Shown: piece by piece, positions 23,273 through 32,019 of the stretch
Layout: each line of letters opens with the position of its first letter
Position numbering within the stretch: position 1 is the stretch's first letter
Assembly (NCBI RefSeq): GCF_000772965.1
Contig: NZ_JPVQ01000033.1
Coordinates: 1-38,077 of the forward strand
Length of the DNA stretch: 38,077 nucleotides
Direction of reading: 5' to 3'
From: Ureibacillus massiliensis 4400831 = CIP 108448 = CCUG 49529
Lineage (GTDB): Bacteria > Bacillota > Bacilli > Bacillales_A > Planococcaceae
Notes under the pieces: model-generated
Seen by the model: only the letters and a program-made list of their open reading frames with translations
What the model was told of the DNA's origin: nothing
Databases searched by the model: none
Position numbers and translations under genes: made by a program

Positions 23273-24985
23273 TTAAACGAGACTACCACCAGTTTTACTG
23301 TAATTGATTATTCCTTCTGCACAACGATATGCAAGGGCACCTACAGTTCCTGTCGGGTTATAGCCACTATTGTGAGCAAAGTTTCCAGCCCCAACTACGA
23401 AAAGATTCTCCGCATCCCAATGTTGTAAGTAGTTATTTACAACACTTATTGCTGGATCACTTCCCATTACTGTACCACCTGTATTGTGCGTTGTTTGATA
23501 CGGAACAATATCATAGTCTGTTAGTGGGTTTGATGCAGCTACTATTTTTGCTCCCATTTCTTTCATAATTTCAGCAGATTTTTCCGAAAGAAATTTATGG
23601 AGAGCTCGGTCTTGTTCAGTAAAGTTATAAGTTAATTGCAACAATGGTAACCCGTAAGCATCTTTATATGTTGGATCAAGTGACATAAAGTTTTCCTTAT
23701 GTGGAATGGATGCCCCTTGTCCACCAATACTCAGTGTGCGAGTATAATACTCAATGGAAGCTTTCTTAAATTCTGCACCCCAAGCTGGCGTATCAGGTGG
23801 CACTGGATTGAATGCGATTGGACGTTGCCCTGTTTGAGTGATTGAAAGACTCGCTCCATGAATAAAATCAACATCTGAATGGTCAAAGGAATCACCATTA
23901 TAATCATCAATCGTCATTCCTAATGCTCCTGCCCCCATGAATGTATTGAATTGTTCATCAAAGAATCCAGTTGCACCAGGTAAAATTTGATAACAATAGT
24001 TTCGTCCAAGAGTGCCTCTACCAGTCGCGGGATCATACTGTTCACCAATATTTGAAACCATTAATAATTTAGCATTGTTTAAGACATAGGAAGTCAATAC
24101 TACAACCTCTGCAGGCTGAATGAACTCCTCACCCGTCACAGTATCGAAAAACCTTACGCCCGTTACCATATCACCTTGTTTTAATACTTCCACCACATTC
24201 GAGTTGAAGCGAATATCAAAATTTCCTGTACCTAATGCTGTAGGTACAACTGTTACTTCCGCAGAAGACTTTGCACCATATTCACAGCCGAATCTTTCGC
24301 AGAATCCACAGTATTGACATGCAGCAACTGTTGCACCATCTGGATTTGTATAGGACTCTGACAAATTAGCTGATGGCATCATAAATGGATGATAACCTAA
24401 ATTTGTAGCAGCCTGTTCAAAACGCTGAAGAATCGGTGTCTTTTTCATCGGCGGCGTTGGGAATGGCTCAGATCGCTTACCCCAGAATGGATTCGTATCT
24501 TCACCGGAAATACCAGCAGTATACTCGAATTTATTGAAATAGGGTTCGAGTTCCTCATATGTGATACCCCAATCCTGATAGGTATAATCTGCTCCTAGTT
24601 TATCTGCACCATATTTCTCATCTGTCATTGATTTAATTTCAAAATCATACGGTAAGAATCGCCAGTTATGACCATTCCAGTGGGTTCCAGAACCACCTAG
24701 CCCTTCCCCTAAAAGGAATGAACCCATCATACGCATTGGAAGTGCTTTCATTTCACGATTATTTCTGAACGTAATCGACTCTTTGGATAAATCCTGAAAT
24801 AATTCATAACGAATCGCATAGCGGAATTCATCATGAACCATTCCATAATCTTTTGTTCCTCGCTCTGCACCACGCTCCAAACCACGTACTTTCAAACCAG
24901 CCTTTGAACATTCAGCAGCAACAATACCGCCAGTCCAACCAACTCCAACTGTTACAACATCAACTTTATCTAAAGTAGTAGCCAT
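23273..24985 (-). CDS. GMC-family FAD oxidoreductase, catalytic subunit of a membrane dehydrogenase
   Basis: The 570-residue flavoprotein resembles the large subunits of gluconate, 2-ketogluconate and FAD-glucose dehydrogenases. The FAD-binding motif is VGVGWTGGIVAAECSKAG (10-27), a GxGxxG variant. A further FAD-contact region GEGLGGSGTHWNGHNWRF is near 92-109 (in parts GEGLGGSGTHW, NGHNWRF). A Cys-rich stretch CQYCGFCERFGC lies near 220-231, placed as in subunits that bind an Fe-S cluster. The C-terminal GMC domain holds THNTGGTVMG (His) and GAGNFAHNSGYNPTGT (His/Asn pair). It has no signal peptide. The small subunit encoded just upstream has a Tat signal, so this protein is probably carried along. 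The sugar substrate is unknown. Confidence 0.88.
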   Translation of the reverse strand: MATTLDKVDVVTVGVGWTGGIVAAECSKAGLKVRGLERGAERGTKDYGMVHDEFRYAIRYELFQDLSKESITFRNNREMKALPMRMMGSFLLGEGLGGSGTHWNGHNWRFLPYDFEIKSMTDEKYGADKLGADYTYQDWGITYEELEPYFNKFEYTAGISGEDTNPFWGKRSEPFPTPPMKKTPILQRFEQAATNLGYHPFMMPSANLSESYTNPDGATVAACQYCGFCERFGCEYGAKSSAEVTVVPTALGTGNFDIRFNSNVVEVLKQGDMVTGVRFFDTVTGEEFIQPAEVVVLTSYVLNNAKLLMVSNIGEQYDPATGRGTLGRNYCYQILPGATGFFDEQFNTFMGAGALGMTIDDYNGDSFDHSDVDFIHGASLSITQTGQRPIAFNPVPPDTPAWGAEFKKASIEYYTRTLSIGGQGASIPHKENFMSLDPTYKDAYGLPLLQLTYNFTEQDRALHKFLSEKSAEIMKEMGAKIVAASNPLTDYDIVPYQTTHNTGGTVMGSDPAISVVNNYLQHWDAENLFVVGAGNFAHNSGYNPTGTVGALAYRCAEGIINYSKTGGSLV

Positions 24986-25002
24986 ATATTACTCCCCCAT
25001 TC

Positions 25003-25764
25003 TTAATGTGTCATACTGCTAATTGATTTTGGCTCAATTTCAACAAACTCTTCACTTTCTATTTGTCCAATATAGCTAAATTGGTGACCTGGGAATCCTT
25101 TCATTTTCCAGCCTTCCATATTGCGGTTACCATTGTAAATTGGATCAGCATATGCCCCTTCCAATGTTGCTTGACGAAGTAATTTAAAGAAGAAATCAGA
25201 CGTTACTGCCTGCATTGATACTTCACCTTTTTGGAATGCTGTTAAAATTTCATCCATTTGTTCTGGCTCAATCTCTGAAAAGCTTTTATCAAAACGGCTG
25301 AAAGCTTCTTCATCAAGCTTTGCAATTCCTTGACTAAAAATTTCTGCTCTCGTTAGCCTACTTTGATACCCCTGTGTTGTTGCCCCATCTTCAAATGGGC
25401 CTTGCATATATTCTTTTGCATTCATACCATAGGAGCCCGCTAATTGGTTATCAATGAAGTATGGAACCCCTAGTCCAATTGCGCCTGGTCCTAAATCATC
25501 TTCAGGAAAAATGCGCTCAGTTGCTGCAGATAGAATATTGAACTGAGTCATAGACGTGAAAAATTTAAGACCAACATTGGTTGGGTGATCTTGCCCTTGT
25601 CCCCCTCCTTGCTGATTCCCTGTAGTTTCATCAGTAACGGTGTCCCGATTTACGTTGTAACCAATCAGTCCTCCAATAATTCCTCCTCCAACTAACGTAC
25701 CAGTTGCGATACCTGTTGTTTTCATAAAATCACGACGGGAAACACCCTTTTTTTCATTCTCCAT
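25003..25764 (-). CDS. gluconate 2-dehydrogenase subunit 3-type protein with Tat signal
   Basis: The small subunit of a GMC-type dehydrogenase. Its N-terminus has a textbook twin-arginine signal: VSRRDFMKTTG (8-18) followed by a hydrophobic stretch TLVGGGIIGGLIGY. The mature part contains the family's FNILSAATERIFPEDDLGPGA and PYFIDNQLAG (about 90-125; first in parts FNILSAATERIFP, EDDLGPGA), and DPIYNGNRNMEGWKMKGFPG near the C-terminus (in parts DPIYNGNRNMEGW, KMKGFPG). It has 253 residues. It is the first gene of a four-gene operon ahead of the catalytic subunit, tatA and tatC. The third, cytochrome c subunit of the classic enzymes is not in this window's operon, so the electron acceptor is open. 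Confidence 0.9.
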   Translation of the reverse strand: MENEKKGVSRRDFMKTTGIATGTLVGGGIIGGLIGYNVNRDTVTDETTGNQQGGGQGQDHPTNVGLKFFTSMTQFNILSAATERIFPEDDLGPGAIGLGVPYFIDNQLAGSYGMNAKEYMQGPFEDGATTQGYQSRLTRAEIFSQGIAKLDEEAFSRFDKSFSEIEPEQMDEILTAFQKGEVSMQAVTSDFFFKLLRQATLEGAYADPIYNGNRNMEGWKMKGFPGHQFSYIGQIESEEFVEIEPKSISSMTH

Positions 25765-25927
25765 GTTGAAACCTCCTAGTAGTTAGAGTTTGACTTATAT
25801 GAGTATTGAACAATTTTTTATAAAATAAACAAGCGAGGAAAAATTAGTTATTAATTATTTCGATGGAATAAGAGACAAACTTCTTATTAATAAGGTCTGA
25901 ATAACTTCACTAATAGCATACTGAGTA

Positions 25928-25964
25928 TAAAAAAGAGCAATCTTCCTTTTTAGGAAAACCGCTC
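25928..25964 (-). terminator. terminator of the SDR gene
   Basis: On the minus strand GAGC...TTTCCT pairs with AGGAA...GCTC around AAAA with a small internal loop, followed by TTTTTT. It lies 34 bases past the stop codon at 25998. Confidence 0.65.
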
Positions 25965-25997
25965 AATTGTTTTATTCTATTTTAATCTTTACAATAT

Positions 25998-26765
25998 TTA
26001 ATTTTGGAAATCTGGATTGTTATTTAAAAAACTTTTCCACGAATTTGTTACTCCCTGTTCAATTTCATCTTTTGAAGCAGTTAAACGTTTTTCTGTACCC
26101 CCGTAGCCAATTTCCAATTGTCCGTTTCTAATTCCTTCGAAAATACCTTCAATAAAATCTTTTAATGGTGCCCCGAAAGTATGTAGACCAACACCACCTA
26201 AATCTGTATTTACAGCTGGCGGAAATACTTCGATTACTTCTACCTTCGAATCAGCAAGCTGTTGACGTAACGAGATTGTAAAGGAGTGCATTGCTGCTTT
26301 TGTCGCACTATAAATGGGAACCCATACACCTGGCTGTAATGCTAGTCCAGAAGTGATGTTTATAATGGTTGCTTCATTTTGTGTCATAAAATGTGGAATC
26401 ATGAGCATAGATAAATGAATTGGGCCTTCAACATTTATGGCGATTTCATTTTGGTAATACCTCCAATCATTGGTTGATTTTAATAAATTAACCCTTTGCT
26501 GAATTCCCGCGTTATTAATTAAAACATTCACTTTTGGAAACTCTTTTGTAACCCATTCGAAAAGTTCAAGACGGTCCTTCTCCTTCGATATATCACAAAC
26601 TTTTGTGTGTAGTTTTGGGAATCTTTCTTTTGCTTCTTTAAGTTTTTCTTCCCTACGGCCTACAACAATGACTTCGTTATCCTCCTGTAAAAATTGTTCA
26701 GCAAAGGCAAGCCCAATTCCTGTTGCTCCACCTGTGATTAAAATTGTGTTATTTGTTAACTTCAT
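25998..26765 (-). CDS. short-chain dehydrogenase, DltE-like
   Basis: A classical SDR of 255 residues using NAD(P)H. The Rossmann motif ITGGATGIGLAFAEQ is at about 9-23. VVGRREEKL (34-42) suggests NADPH preference. INNAGIQQRV is near 83-92, and the catalytic Ser and Tyr-x-x-x-Lys are in NITSGLALQPG and YSATKAAMHSF near 136-165. The C-terminus FPPAVNTDLG also fits. The layout is closest to the DltE group, which in B. subtilis lies with the teichoic-acid D-alanylation genes but whose reaction is unproven. No dlt genes are nearby. Single gene with its own terminator. Confidence 0.85.
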   Translation of the reverse strand: MKLTNNTILITGGATGIGLAFAEQFLQEDNEVIVVGRREEKLKEAKERFPKLHTKVCDISKEKDRLELFEWVTKEFPKVNVLINNAGIQQRVNLLKSTNDWRYYQNEIAINVEGPIHLSMLMIPHFMTQNEATIINITSGLALQPGVWVPIYSATKAAMHSFTISLRQQLADSKVEVIEVFPPAVNTDLGGVGLHTFGAPLKDFIEGIFEGIRNGQLEIGYGGTEKRLTASKDEIEQGVTNSWKSFLNNNPDFQN

Positions 26766-26902
26766 ATTTACACTCCAAACCTTTCAAGTATTTTTAATGA
26801 CAGCTAACATCATAGTAACCTATAATATCATTTCGGTCATAAGTGTAGTCCGATTCTATTCATACTAATCCATAACTAATTTTGAAAGTTATTTTTAGAT
26901 GT

Positions 26903-26956
26903 AAAAAAATAGGATTGACCTCGAAGTCATATTAATATGACTATGAGGCCAATCCT
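26903..26956 (-). terminator. terminator of the branched-chain aminotransferase gene
   Basis: A long stem: GGATTGGCCTC and GAGGTCAATCC outside, and the perfect palindrome GTCATATTAATATGAC inside. On the minus strand TATTTTTTTAC follows. Confidence 0.85.
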
Positions 26957-26968
26957 TTATTGTTTTAA

Positions 26969-28033
26969 TTATAGTTTTATTGTCCAACCAAATGTATCTT
27001 CGATTGTTCCATTTTGAATACCTGTTAATGTATCGTATAGCATTTGTGATACTTCACCTATTTTACCATCATTAATGATGATTTTTTCGTCTAAGTATTT
27101 CAATTCCCCTACTGGAGAAATAACAGCAGCAGTACCTGTACCGAATACTTCCTCTAAAGTTCCGTTCTTGTTTGCTTCTACTACTTCATCAATAGTAATT
27201 CGACGCTCTTCAACTGGAATATTTTTTGATTTTAACACTTGAATCATAGAATCACGTGTAATCCCTGGTAAAATGCTTCCGTTTAAAGCTGGTGTAACAA
27301 CTTTACCGTTAATTTTGAAGAAGATATTCATACTTCCTACTTCTTCTACATATTTCTTTTCTTTACCATCTAACCATAAAGTTTGAGAATAGCCTTCCGC
27401 TGTTGCAATTTCTTGCCCTTTAAGAGCACTTGCATAGTTTCCAGCTGTTTTTGCTTCACCTGTACCACCTGCTACAGCACGAACATATTTTTGTTCTACC
27501 ATGATTTTAACAGGATTGATGCCCTCTTTATAATAAGAACCCGATGGAGACATGATGATGATAAATTTATATGATTTAGATGGATGAACGCCTAAGTTCG
27601 CTTCTGTACCAATAATAAATGGTCTAATATACAAAGATGTACCCGGTGCATCTGGAACCCACTCTCGATCAATTGTTACTAATTGTTTTAATGCTTCCAA
27701 AGCAAATGCTTCATCAATTGCTGGAATAACCATACGTTCATTTGAATTATTTAAACGTGCAAAGTTACGATCTGGACGGAATAATAAAACTTTTCCGTCA
27801 ACTGTTTTATAAGCCTTTAATCCTTCAAATACCGCCTGGCCATAATGGAATACCATTGCCGATGGATCAATTTGAATTGGTTGATAAGGAATGATACGTG
27901 CATCATGCCATCCTTTACCTTCTGTATACTCAACAATGAACATATGATCCGTAAAATATTGACCAAATCCAAGTGCTTCTACAGCAGGTTTATTTTTTGG
28001 ATTTGTTGTGAACTCTGTTTTAATATCTAACAT
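26969..28033 (-). CDS. ilvE: branched-chain amino acid aminotransferase
   Basis: A fold-type IV PLP aminotransferase that interconverts Leu, Ile and Val with their 2-oxo acids, using glutamate/2-oxoglutarate. The 354 residues match the longer (IlvE/YwaA/IlvK) type. Visible motifs include FHYGQAVFEGLKAYK (about 62-76), YIRPFIIGTE (about 135-144), GGTGEAKTAGNYASALK (about 190-206, with the PLP-binding Lys), EVGSMNIFF (about 231-239) and FGTGTAAVISPVG (about 297-309). GGAGGGG precedes ATG 28033. It stands alone here, with no ilv or leu biosynthetic genes beside it, and no T-box or CodY-type site was evident in its leader. It may serve biosynthesis or degradation (branched fatty-acid precursor supply). 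Confidence 0.93.
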   Translation of the reverse strand: MLDIKTEFTTNPKNKPAVEALGFGQYFTDHMFIVEYTEGKGWHDARIIPYQPIQIDPSAMVFHYGQAVFEGLKAYKTVDGKVLLFRPDRNFARLNNSNERMVIPAIDEAFALEALKQLVTIDREWVPDAPGTSLYIRPFIIGTEANLGVHPSKSYKFIIIMSPSGSYYKEGINPVKIMVEQKYVRAVAGGTGEAKTAGNYASALKGQEIATAEGYSQTLWLDGKEKKYVEEVGSMNIFFKINGKVVTPALNGSILPGITRDSMIQVLKSKNIPVEERRITIDEVVEANKNGTLEEVFGTGTAAVISPVGELKYLDEKIIINDGKIGEVSQMLYDTLTGIQNGTIEDTFGWTIKL

Positions 28034-28298
28034 GAATACCCCTCCGTCAAATTAGTGTAAATGTTCTGAAAAAATAGTTTAATAGGATTTATGTATGCAT
28101 GAAAAAATCGAACCTTCCAATGAAACCTCGCATCCAAATCGTATTAAACGATATCTTCACTATTATACTAATTATTTGAATATTTCACCACTTCATTTGT
28201 AACAACTTGGATAGGAAATGTATTATTTAAGAATAATAAGCATTATTTTAATAAAATAATTTCCCATCCAATTATTTTTAGGTGATACAAAAAACAAA

Positions 28299-28970
28299 TT
28301 AAATTGGAAGTAAACGAACCGTTTCTTTTAATTGTAAATCTGCAATCATTTGGATCCATTCCTGCGGTTTATTTGGTAAGACAGAATAATATTCCTTTAG
28401 AAAATCTGCCACTAAACTTGTTGGAATTTCAGTCACATTTTCATCAATTGGCATAAAACAAAAATCTAGTCCTTTTACAGCTTCACCATCATTTTTCCAT
28501 GAAGGGTGAACATATGGGAAATCGATTTTCTTATAACCAAGATGTGAAAGAACTTCCCGACGAACAAAAGGATTCATTGGTTTTACTCCACCAAAGTCAA
28601 AATCCTCTTTTTCATATGGATTATAAATTTCTGCAAACATGCCAAATAGCACTTTTCCATTTTCTTTGGCAAGGGTTTGTAAATCATTTTCACGATTTTG
28701 TGCTAAGAAGCGACCAATCGAAAGTCCAGGTCTGCCAATTATTGTGAAATCGGTCATAGCAATATTCCATTGGGGATAATAACGATATTCTGTTGCACCA
28801 ACGACTTCCCCTTCATGAACTGCAACAAAAACTCGAATTCCTGGATCTTCTAACGGCTCTTTCCAAAGATCAAATTCTAATACTTCTTCAGGTGGGAATA
28901 CCTCACCTAATAATTTGTGCAATTTTGAAAACAATGGATCGGTAATATTCGTTATTCTTTTGTATTCCAT
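28299..28970 (-). CDS. GNAT-like acetyltransferase of unknown substrate
   Basis: A 223-residue soluble protein. The N-terminal half has the GNAT layout: ITDPLFSKLHKLLGEVFPPEE, with the strand pair VFVAVHEGEVVGATEYRYYP (about 47-66) and a pattern DFTIIGRPGLSIGRFLAQNR (in parts DFTIIGRPGLSIG, RFLAQNR) where the acetyl-CoA-binding loop is expected. The C-terminal half (FVRREVLSHLGYKKIDFPY and beyond) resembles the end of GNAT proteins but is extended by about 60 residues. This size and shape recur in Bacillales as an uncharacterised group. AAGGAG lies 8 bases before ATG 28970. It lies behind the biotin carrier gene but is separated by a terminator. Confidence 0.6.
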   Translation of the reverse strand: MEYKRITNITDPLFSKLHKLLGEVFPPEEVLEFDLWKEPLEDPGIRVFVAVHEGEVVGATEYRYYPQWNIAMTDFTIIGRPGLSIGRFLAQNRENDLQTLAKENGKVLFGMFAEIYNPYEKEDFDFGGVKPMNPFVRREVLSHLGYKKIDFPYVHPSWKNDGEAVKGLDFCFMPIDENVTEIPTSLVADFLKEYYSVLPNKPQEWIQMIADLQLKETVRLLPI

Positions 28971-29073
28971 TTTAATGACTCCTTATATAAAAATAATTTT
29001 AGTACCATTTTATTATTCACTAAAAACAATAAAATTCCCTTCTTACTTATGAAATAAATTATTTATATAAACA

Positions 29074-29107
29074 TATTAAAACCCTCAACAAATTTGAGGG
29101 TTTTAAT
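29074..29107. terminator. terminator after the biotin carrier gene
   Basis: TATTAAAACCCTCAA and TTGAGGGTTTTAATA form a 15-base perfect stem around a short loop. Its A/T-rich ends let it act in both directions; on the minus strand it lies 32 bases past the biotin carrier stop. Confidence 0.8.
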
Positions 29108-29138
29108 AAACAATAGCTACAACATTATGAACCCTGAA

Positions 29139-29360
29139 TTATATTTCTTCTAAAATAATGACTACATCACCTTCAGAAACGAAATCATTTTCTTTTACCA
29201 AAATTTGTTTTACTACACCATCTTCAGGTGCTACGATTGGAATTTCCATTTTCATAGATTCTAATATGATTAACTCTTGATCTTCCTCAACTTGCTGACC
29301 AACTTCCACTACAATTTTCCACACTGATCCTGTCATTTGAGTTTGCACTTCTAAAGCCAT
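29139..29360 (-). CDS. biotin carboxyl carrier domain protein (YngHB-like)
   Basis: A 73-residue stand-alone biotinyl/lipoyl domain. The biotinylation site is ESMKMEIPI (about 34-42), the strict E-S/A-M-K-M signature with Lys36 modified. The flanking strands GSVWKIVVEVGQQV and GVVKQILVKENDFV complete the flattened beta-barrel. Its partner is the biotin carboxylase gene just upstream (23-base gap), as in B. subtilis yngHB-yngHA, a system for a 3-methylcrotonyl-CoA-type or related acyl-CoA carboxylase. The carboxyltransferase subunit is not nearby. Because the biotin carboxylase is frameshifted, this carrier may have lost its partner. Confidence 0.9.
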   Translation of the reverse strand: MALEVQTQMTGSVWKIVVEVGQQVEEDQELIILESMKMEIPIVAPEDGVVKQILVKENDFVSEGDVVIILEEI

Positions 29361-29383
29361 ACTTTTTCCCTCACTTTTTATTT

Positions 29384-30752
29384 TTATTTTGTTAATTTAT
29401 TTTCATCTTTCATTCTTTTAGCTAGAGTACTAGCTAAATTTGTCGAGATATTTCCCGCTATAAACTCGGGTGAATTTAATGTATAGATTAAAAACGGAAT
29501 ATTCGTTTTAACCCCTTCGATTTGAACTAGTTTCAAATAATTTGATAATACTTCAATACATTTTTCTCTCGTTGCTTCATGTACAATAATTTTCGCAATC
29601 ATCGGATCGTAAAAAGGTGAAATAACATTTCCTTCTTCAAATCCGGTTTCTACTCGAACATTTTCAACCTTAGGAAGTACATAAGTTTTCAATGTTCCTG
29701 GGGAAGGATAAAAGGTAATTGGATCTTCCGCATATAGTCGTACTTCAATAGCATGACCATTTTTTTCAATTTTGCCTGGAAGTTTGTCGTAAAGGTATTT
29801 TTGCTGCTGATTCGATTTGTGCCTTTACTAAATCAATTCCGATTATTTCTTCAGTGACCGCATGTTCCACCTGAAGTCGAGTGTTCATCTCTAGGAAACT
29901 ATAATTTCCGTCTTTTCCTCGAAGTAATTCAACAGTGCCAACATTGTCATAACCAATTTGTTGAATCGACTGTTGAACTTGCTCACCAATTTTCTCAATC
30001 TCTTTAAAACTTATGTTTGGTGCAGGAGATTCTTCAATTATTTTTTGATGACGACGTTGTATTGAACAATCACGCTCATACAAATGTATGACGTTACCTT
30101 CTGCATCAGCTAAAATTTGAAATTCAATATGTCTTGGATCCTCAAAATAACTTTCTAAATAAACATTGCTATCTGAAAAATATTTTTCGGATGTATTTTT
30201 TGCTCGCTCTACCGTACTGATCAGTTTAGATTCTTCATAAACGGGTAACATGCCAATACCACCACCACCATTAGCTGGCTTAACAAGTACTGGATAACCA
30301 ATTTCTGCGGCAATCTTTTTTACTTCTTCTTCATCATCTGGTAATATCGAAGATCCTTTACCTAGCGGCATACTGTAATTGGCCATTATTTGACGAGCTT
30401 GATTTTTATCCGCCATTAAATTAATCCATTTTGTTGAAGGACCGATAAATTTAACACCCATCTCTTCTAACCGTTTAGAAAACTCACTATTTTCCGCTAA
30501 AAAACCATATCCCGGGTGGACACCATCTACCCCACTCATTTTTACTATCTCGATAATTCGGTCTTGATTTAAATAAGTATCCTTTGCAATGGATCCTTTT
30601 AATTCATAGGTTTCATCAGCAAGCTTTAAATATGGTAGGTGCTGATCTGCCTCTGAATAAATGGCAACGACAGCAATATTCATATTCTTTAATGTTCGAA
30701 TGATTCTCGCAGCGATGGCACCACGATTAGCTACAAGTATTTTTTTAAACAT
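29384..30752 (-). pseudogene. biotin carboxylase subunit (AccC/YngHA-like), frameshifted
   Basis: The ATP-grasp subunit that carboxylates biotin with bicarbonate. The first 320 codons (30752 down to about 29790) are intact: ANRGAIAARIIRT, GVHPGYGFLAENSEF, KPANGGGGIGM, RDCSIQRRHQKIIEESPAP and MNTRLQVEHAVTE. After AAKIPLRQ the frame runs into TGA at 29766. Reading on in the next frame gives KLPGKIEKNGHAIEVRL, YAEDPITFYPSPG and the whole C-terminal domain to 29384. So there is one frameshift near 29766-29795. Total length (about 456 codons) is normal. Either the gene is newly inactive or a base was miscalled. AGGGGGA precedes ATG 30752. Confidence 0.88.
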
Positions 30753-30787
30753 TCGCCTGTCCCCCTTATTTATTTTTTAAGAAATGA

Positions 30788-30948
30788 TTAGACACCGCGT
30801 TTAAAATCTTCAGATTGACGCATTTTCACATTGGCACCTAAAGTATCATGTAGCTCTTGCATTAACCTCGTATTAAAACATTATATACTTCCGGACGATT
30901 AAGAATGATATTCATCAACGCTTTAATATACTCAGTCACAATCCACTT
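30788..30948 (-). pseudogene. remnant of an enoyl-CoA hydratase gene
   Basis: On the minus strand, codons from 30948 read KWIVTEYIKALMNII, then LNRPEVYNVLI, which contains the conserved N-terminal LNRPxxxNAL motif of enoyl-CoA hydratases. After a stop, a second piece reads LMQELHDTLGANVKMRQSEDFKRGV, resembling the family C-terminus (residues given in parts: LMQELHDTLGAN, VKMRQSEDFKRGV). About 180 central residues are absent. So this seems to be a gene with a large internal deletion, lying 36 bases upstream of the biotin carboxylase. The same gene neighbourhood (yng cluster) holds an enoyl-CoA hydratase in B. subtilis, which supports the reading. Confidence 0.5.
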
Positions 30949-30959
30949 AAAAAATTAAA

Positions 30960-31030
30960 AAGACTTAGTACAAGCATTGTAATTAACAAAGTATGGTTTA
31001 CTTGTTGATTACAATGATGGACTAAGTCTT
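30960..31030 (-). terminator. large hairpin with T run, orphan terminator
   Basis: Outer arms AAGACTTAGT (30960-30969) and ACTAAGTCTT (31021-31030) and inner arms CATTGTAAT (30975-30983) and ATTACAATG (31008-31016) make a 71-base hairpin. Read on the minus strand it is followed by TTTTTAATTTTTT, as in a terminator. The nearest upstream gene on that strand ends 450 bases away, so its original gene may be lost. Confidence 0.6.
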
Positions 31031-31478
31031 AAAAGGTTGCGTAAGAAGAGGTTAAATTTCTCTTACTATTAAAAACTTGTGAATATATAAACTTTCAAAC
31101 TTCCTTAACCAGAGAATACAATATTATTCTACTAAATGTCAATTTTTTCTCTAATTATCAACTTTCCCATTACGGAAATACTTATTAGGTTTTTAAGTTT
31201 TCTATTACCGATTAAAAACTAATTTCCTGTGTACAATGACATTTGCATAATCACAAATAAGTTATTTAAAATTCGTATTGAGTTAAAAGTCCTCCTTTTT
31301 AGGAAAGAAGTTGTTCTCCATGTATATTGAAATAAAATGTACTTATCATCTGAAACTTCTTCTGTGATTTAAGGGACAATAGAGTGATTTTAAAAAAATT
31401 ACTCCAATAAATGTAAAAAGTGTCATTATCAATAGATGCTATTATCACAATTTTATATTCAGTGGTAGTTCTAAAATT
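31031..31478. other. AT-rich DNA without a gene
   Basis: About 450 bases in which I find no convincing coding frame, RNA gene or repeat. Position behind an orphan terminator and beside a gene remnant suggests eroded former coding DNA. Confidence 0.4.
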
Positions 31479-31862
31479 TTACACTTCTATTAATTGTAAT
31501 AATTCCCTATTGATTCCTTTACATAAAATATTCTTTTTACCAAATGCCGTTAAGCTAGGTGCTTCTGTTAAAAATTGAACCCCATTTGACTTTAAATCGC
31601 TAATCGTTTCTTCAATATCCTCTACTGCAAATGCTAAATGTTCAATCACTCCATTTGAATACGGTTCATCTACGTCATCTAGTTCTTCGATCAGCTCTAT
31701 TTCCACCTCTGGATGATCTTTTACAAATAAAAAGGCTATTTTACGATGTCCGATATTCGCTGTAGTTCTTAATTGAAAGTTTAAAACGTTTTCATAGAAT
31801 TCAATAGATTCCTCTAAATTTTTGGCAATTATTGCTGTGTGCTCGATTTTTTTAATTCCCAT
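31479..31862 (-). CDS. VOC (glyoxalase/dioxygenase-fold) protein
   Basis: A 127-residue single-chain VOC protein with the two beta-alpha-beta-beta-beta modules. Module one starts IEHTAIIAKNLEESIEFYENVLNF (in parts IEHTAIIAKNLEES, IEFYENVLNF) and ends in VEIELIEEL. Module two starts VIEHLAFAVEDIEETISDL and ends LLQLIEV. His8, the Glu in VEIELIEE, His75 in EHLAFAV and the C-terminal Glu are where metal ligands lie in glyoxalase I-like enzymes, so metal binding is likely. Substrates of the family vary (methylglyoxal adducts, methylmalonyl-CoA epimerase, others). Epimerase-like size near acyl-CoA carboxylase genes is suggestive only. GGAGGGG precedes ATG 31862. Confidence 0.8.
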   Translation of the reverse strand: MGIKKIEHTAIIAKNLEESIEFYENVLNFQLRTTANIGHRKIAFLFVKDHPEVEIELIEELDDVDEPYSNGVIEHLAFAVEDIEETISDLKSNGVQFLTEAPSLTAFGKKNILCKGINRELLQLIEV

Positions 31863-31976
31863 TATACCCCTCCGTTGTTCCCTTTCTGTAACAATGCTTT
31901 ATAAGTAGTTTCATAGAAACATTGTTGATATATTATCTAATATTTTGAATTCTTTTTCAATTATTAACATTACTGG

Positions 31977-32007
31977 TTGACAGTGCACTAAATTTATTGC
32001 ATATTAA
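31977..32007 (+). promoter_or_regulatory. promoter of proBA
   Basis: A perfect -35 TTGACA at 31977-31982 is followed after 17 bases by CATATT (32000-32005), or after 19 by TATTAA (32002-32007). The T-box leader begins about 15 bases downstream. Confidence 0.6.
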
Positions 32008-32019
32008 AATCAAATATGG

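Noticed and set aside
28034-28298. T-box or other riboswitch before ilvE
   Set aside because: No T-box sequence or terminator/antiterminator pair is visible in the leader.
30960-31030. CRISPR repeat or miniature transposon
   Set aside because: There is a single copy, no spacer array and no target-site duplication that I can see; the T run fits a terminator better.
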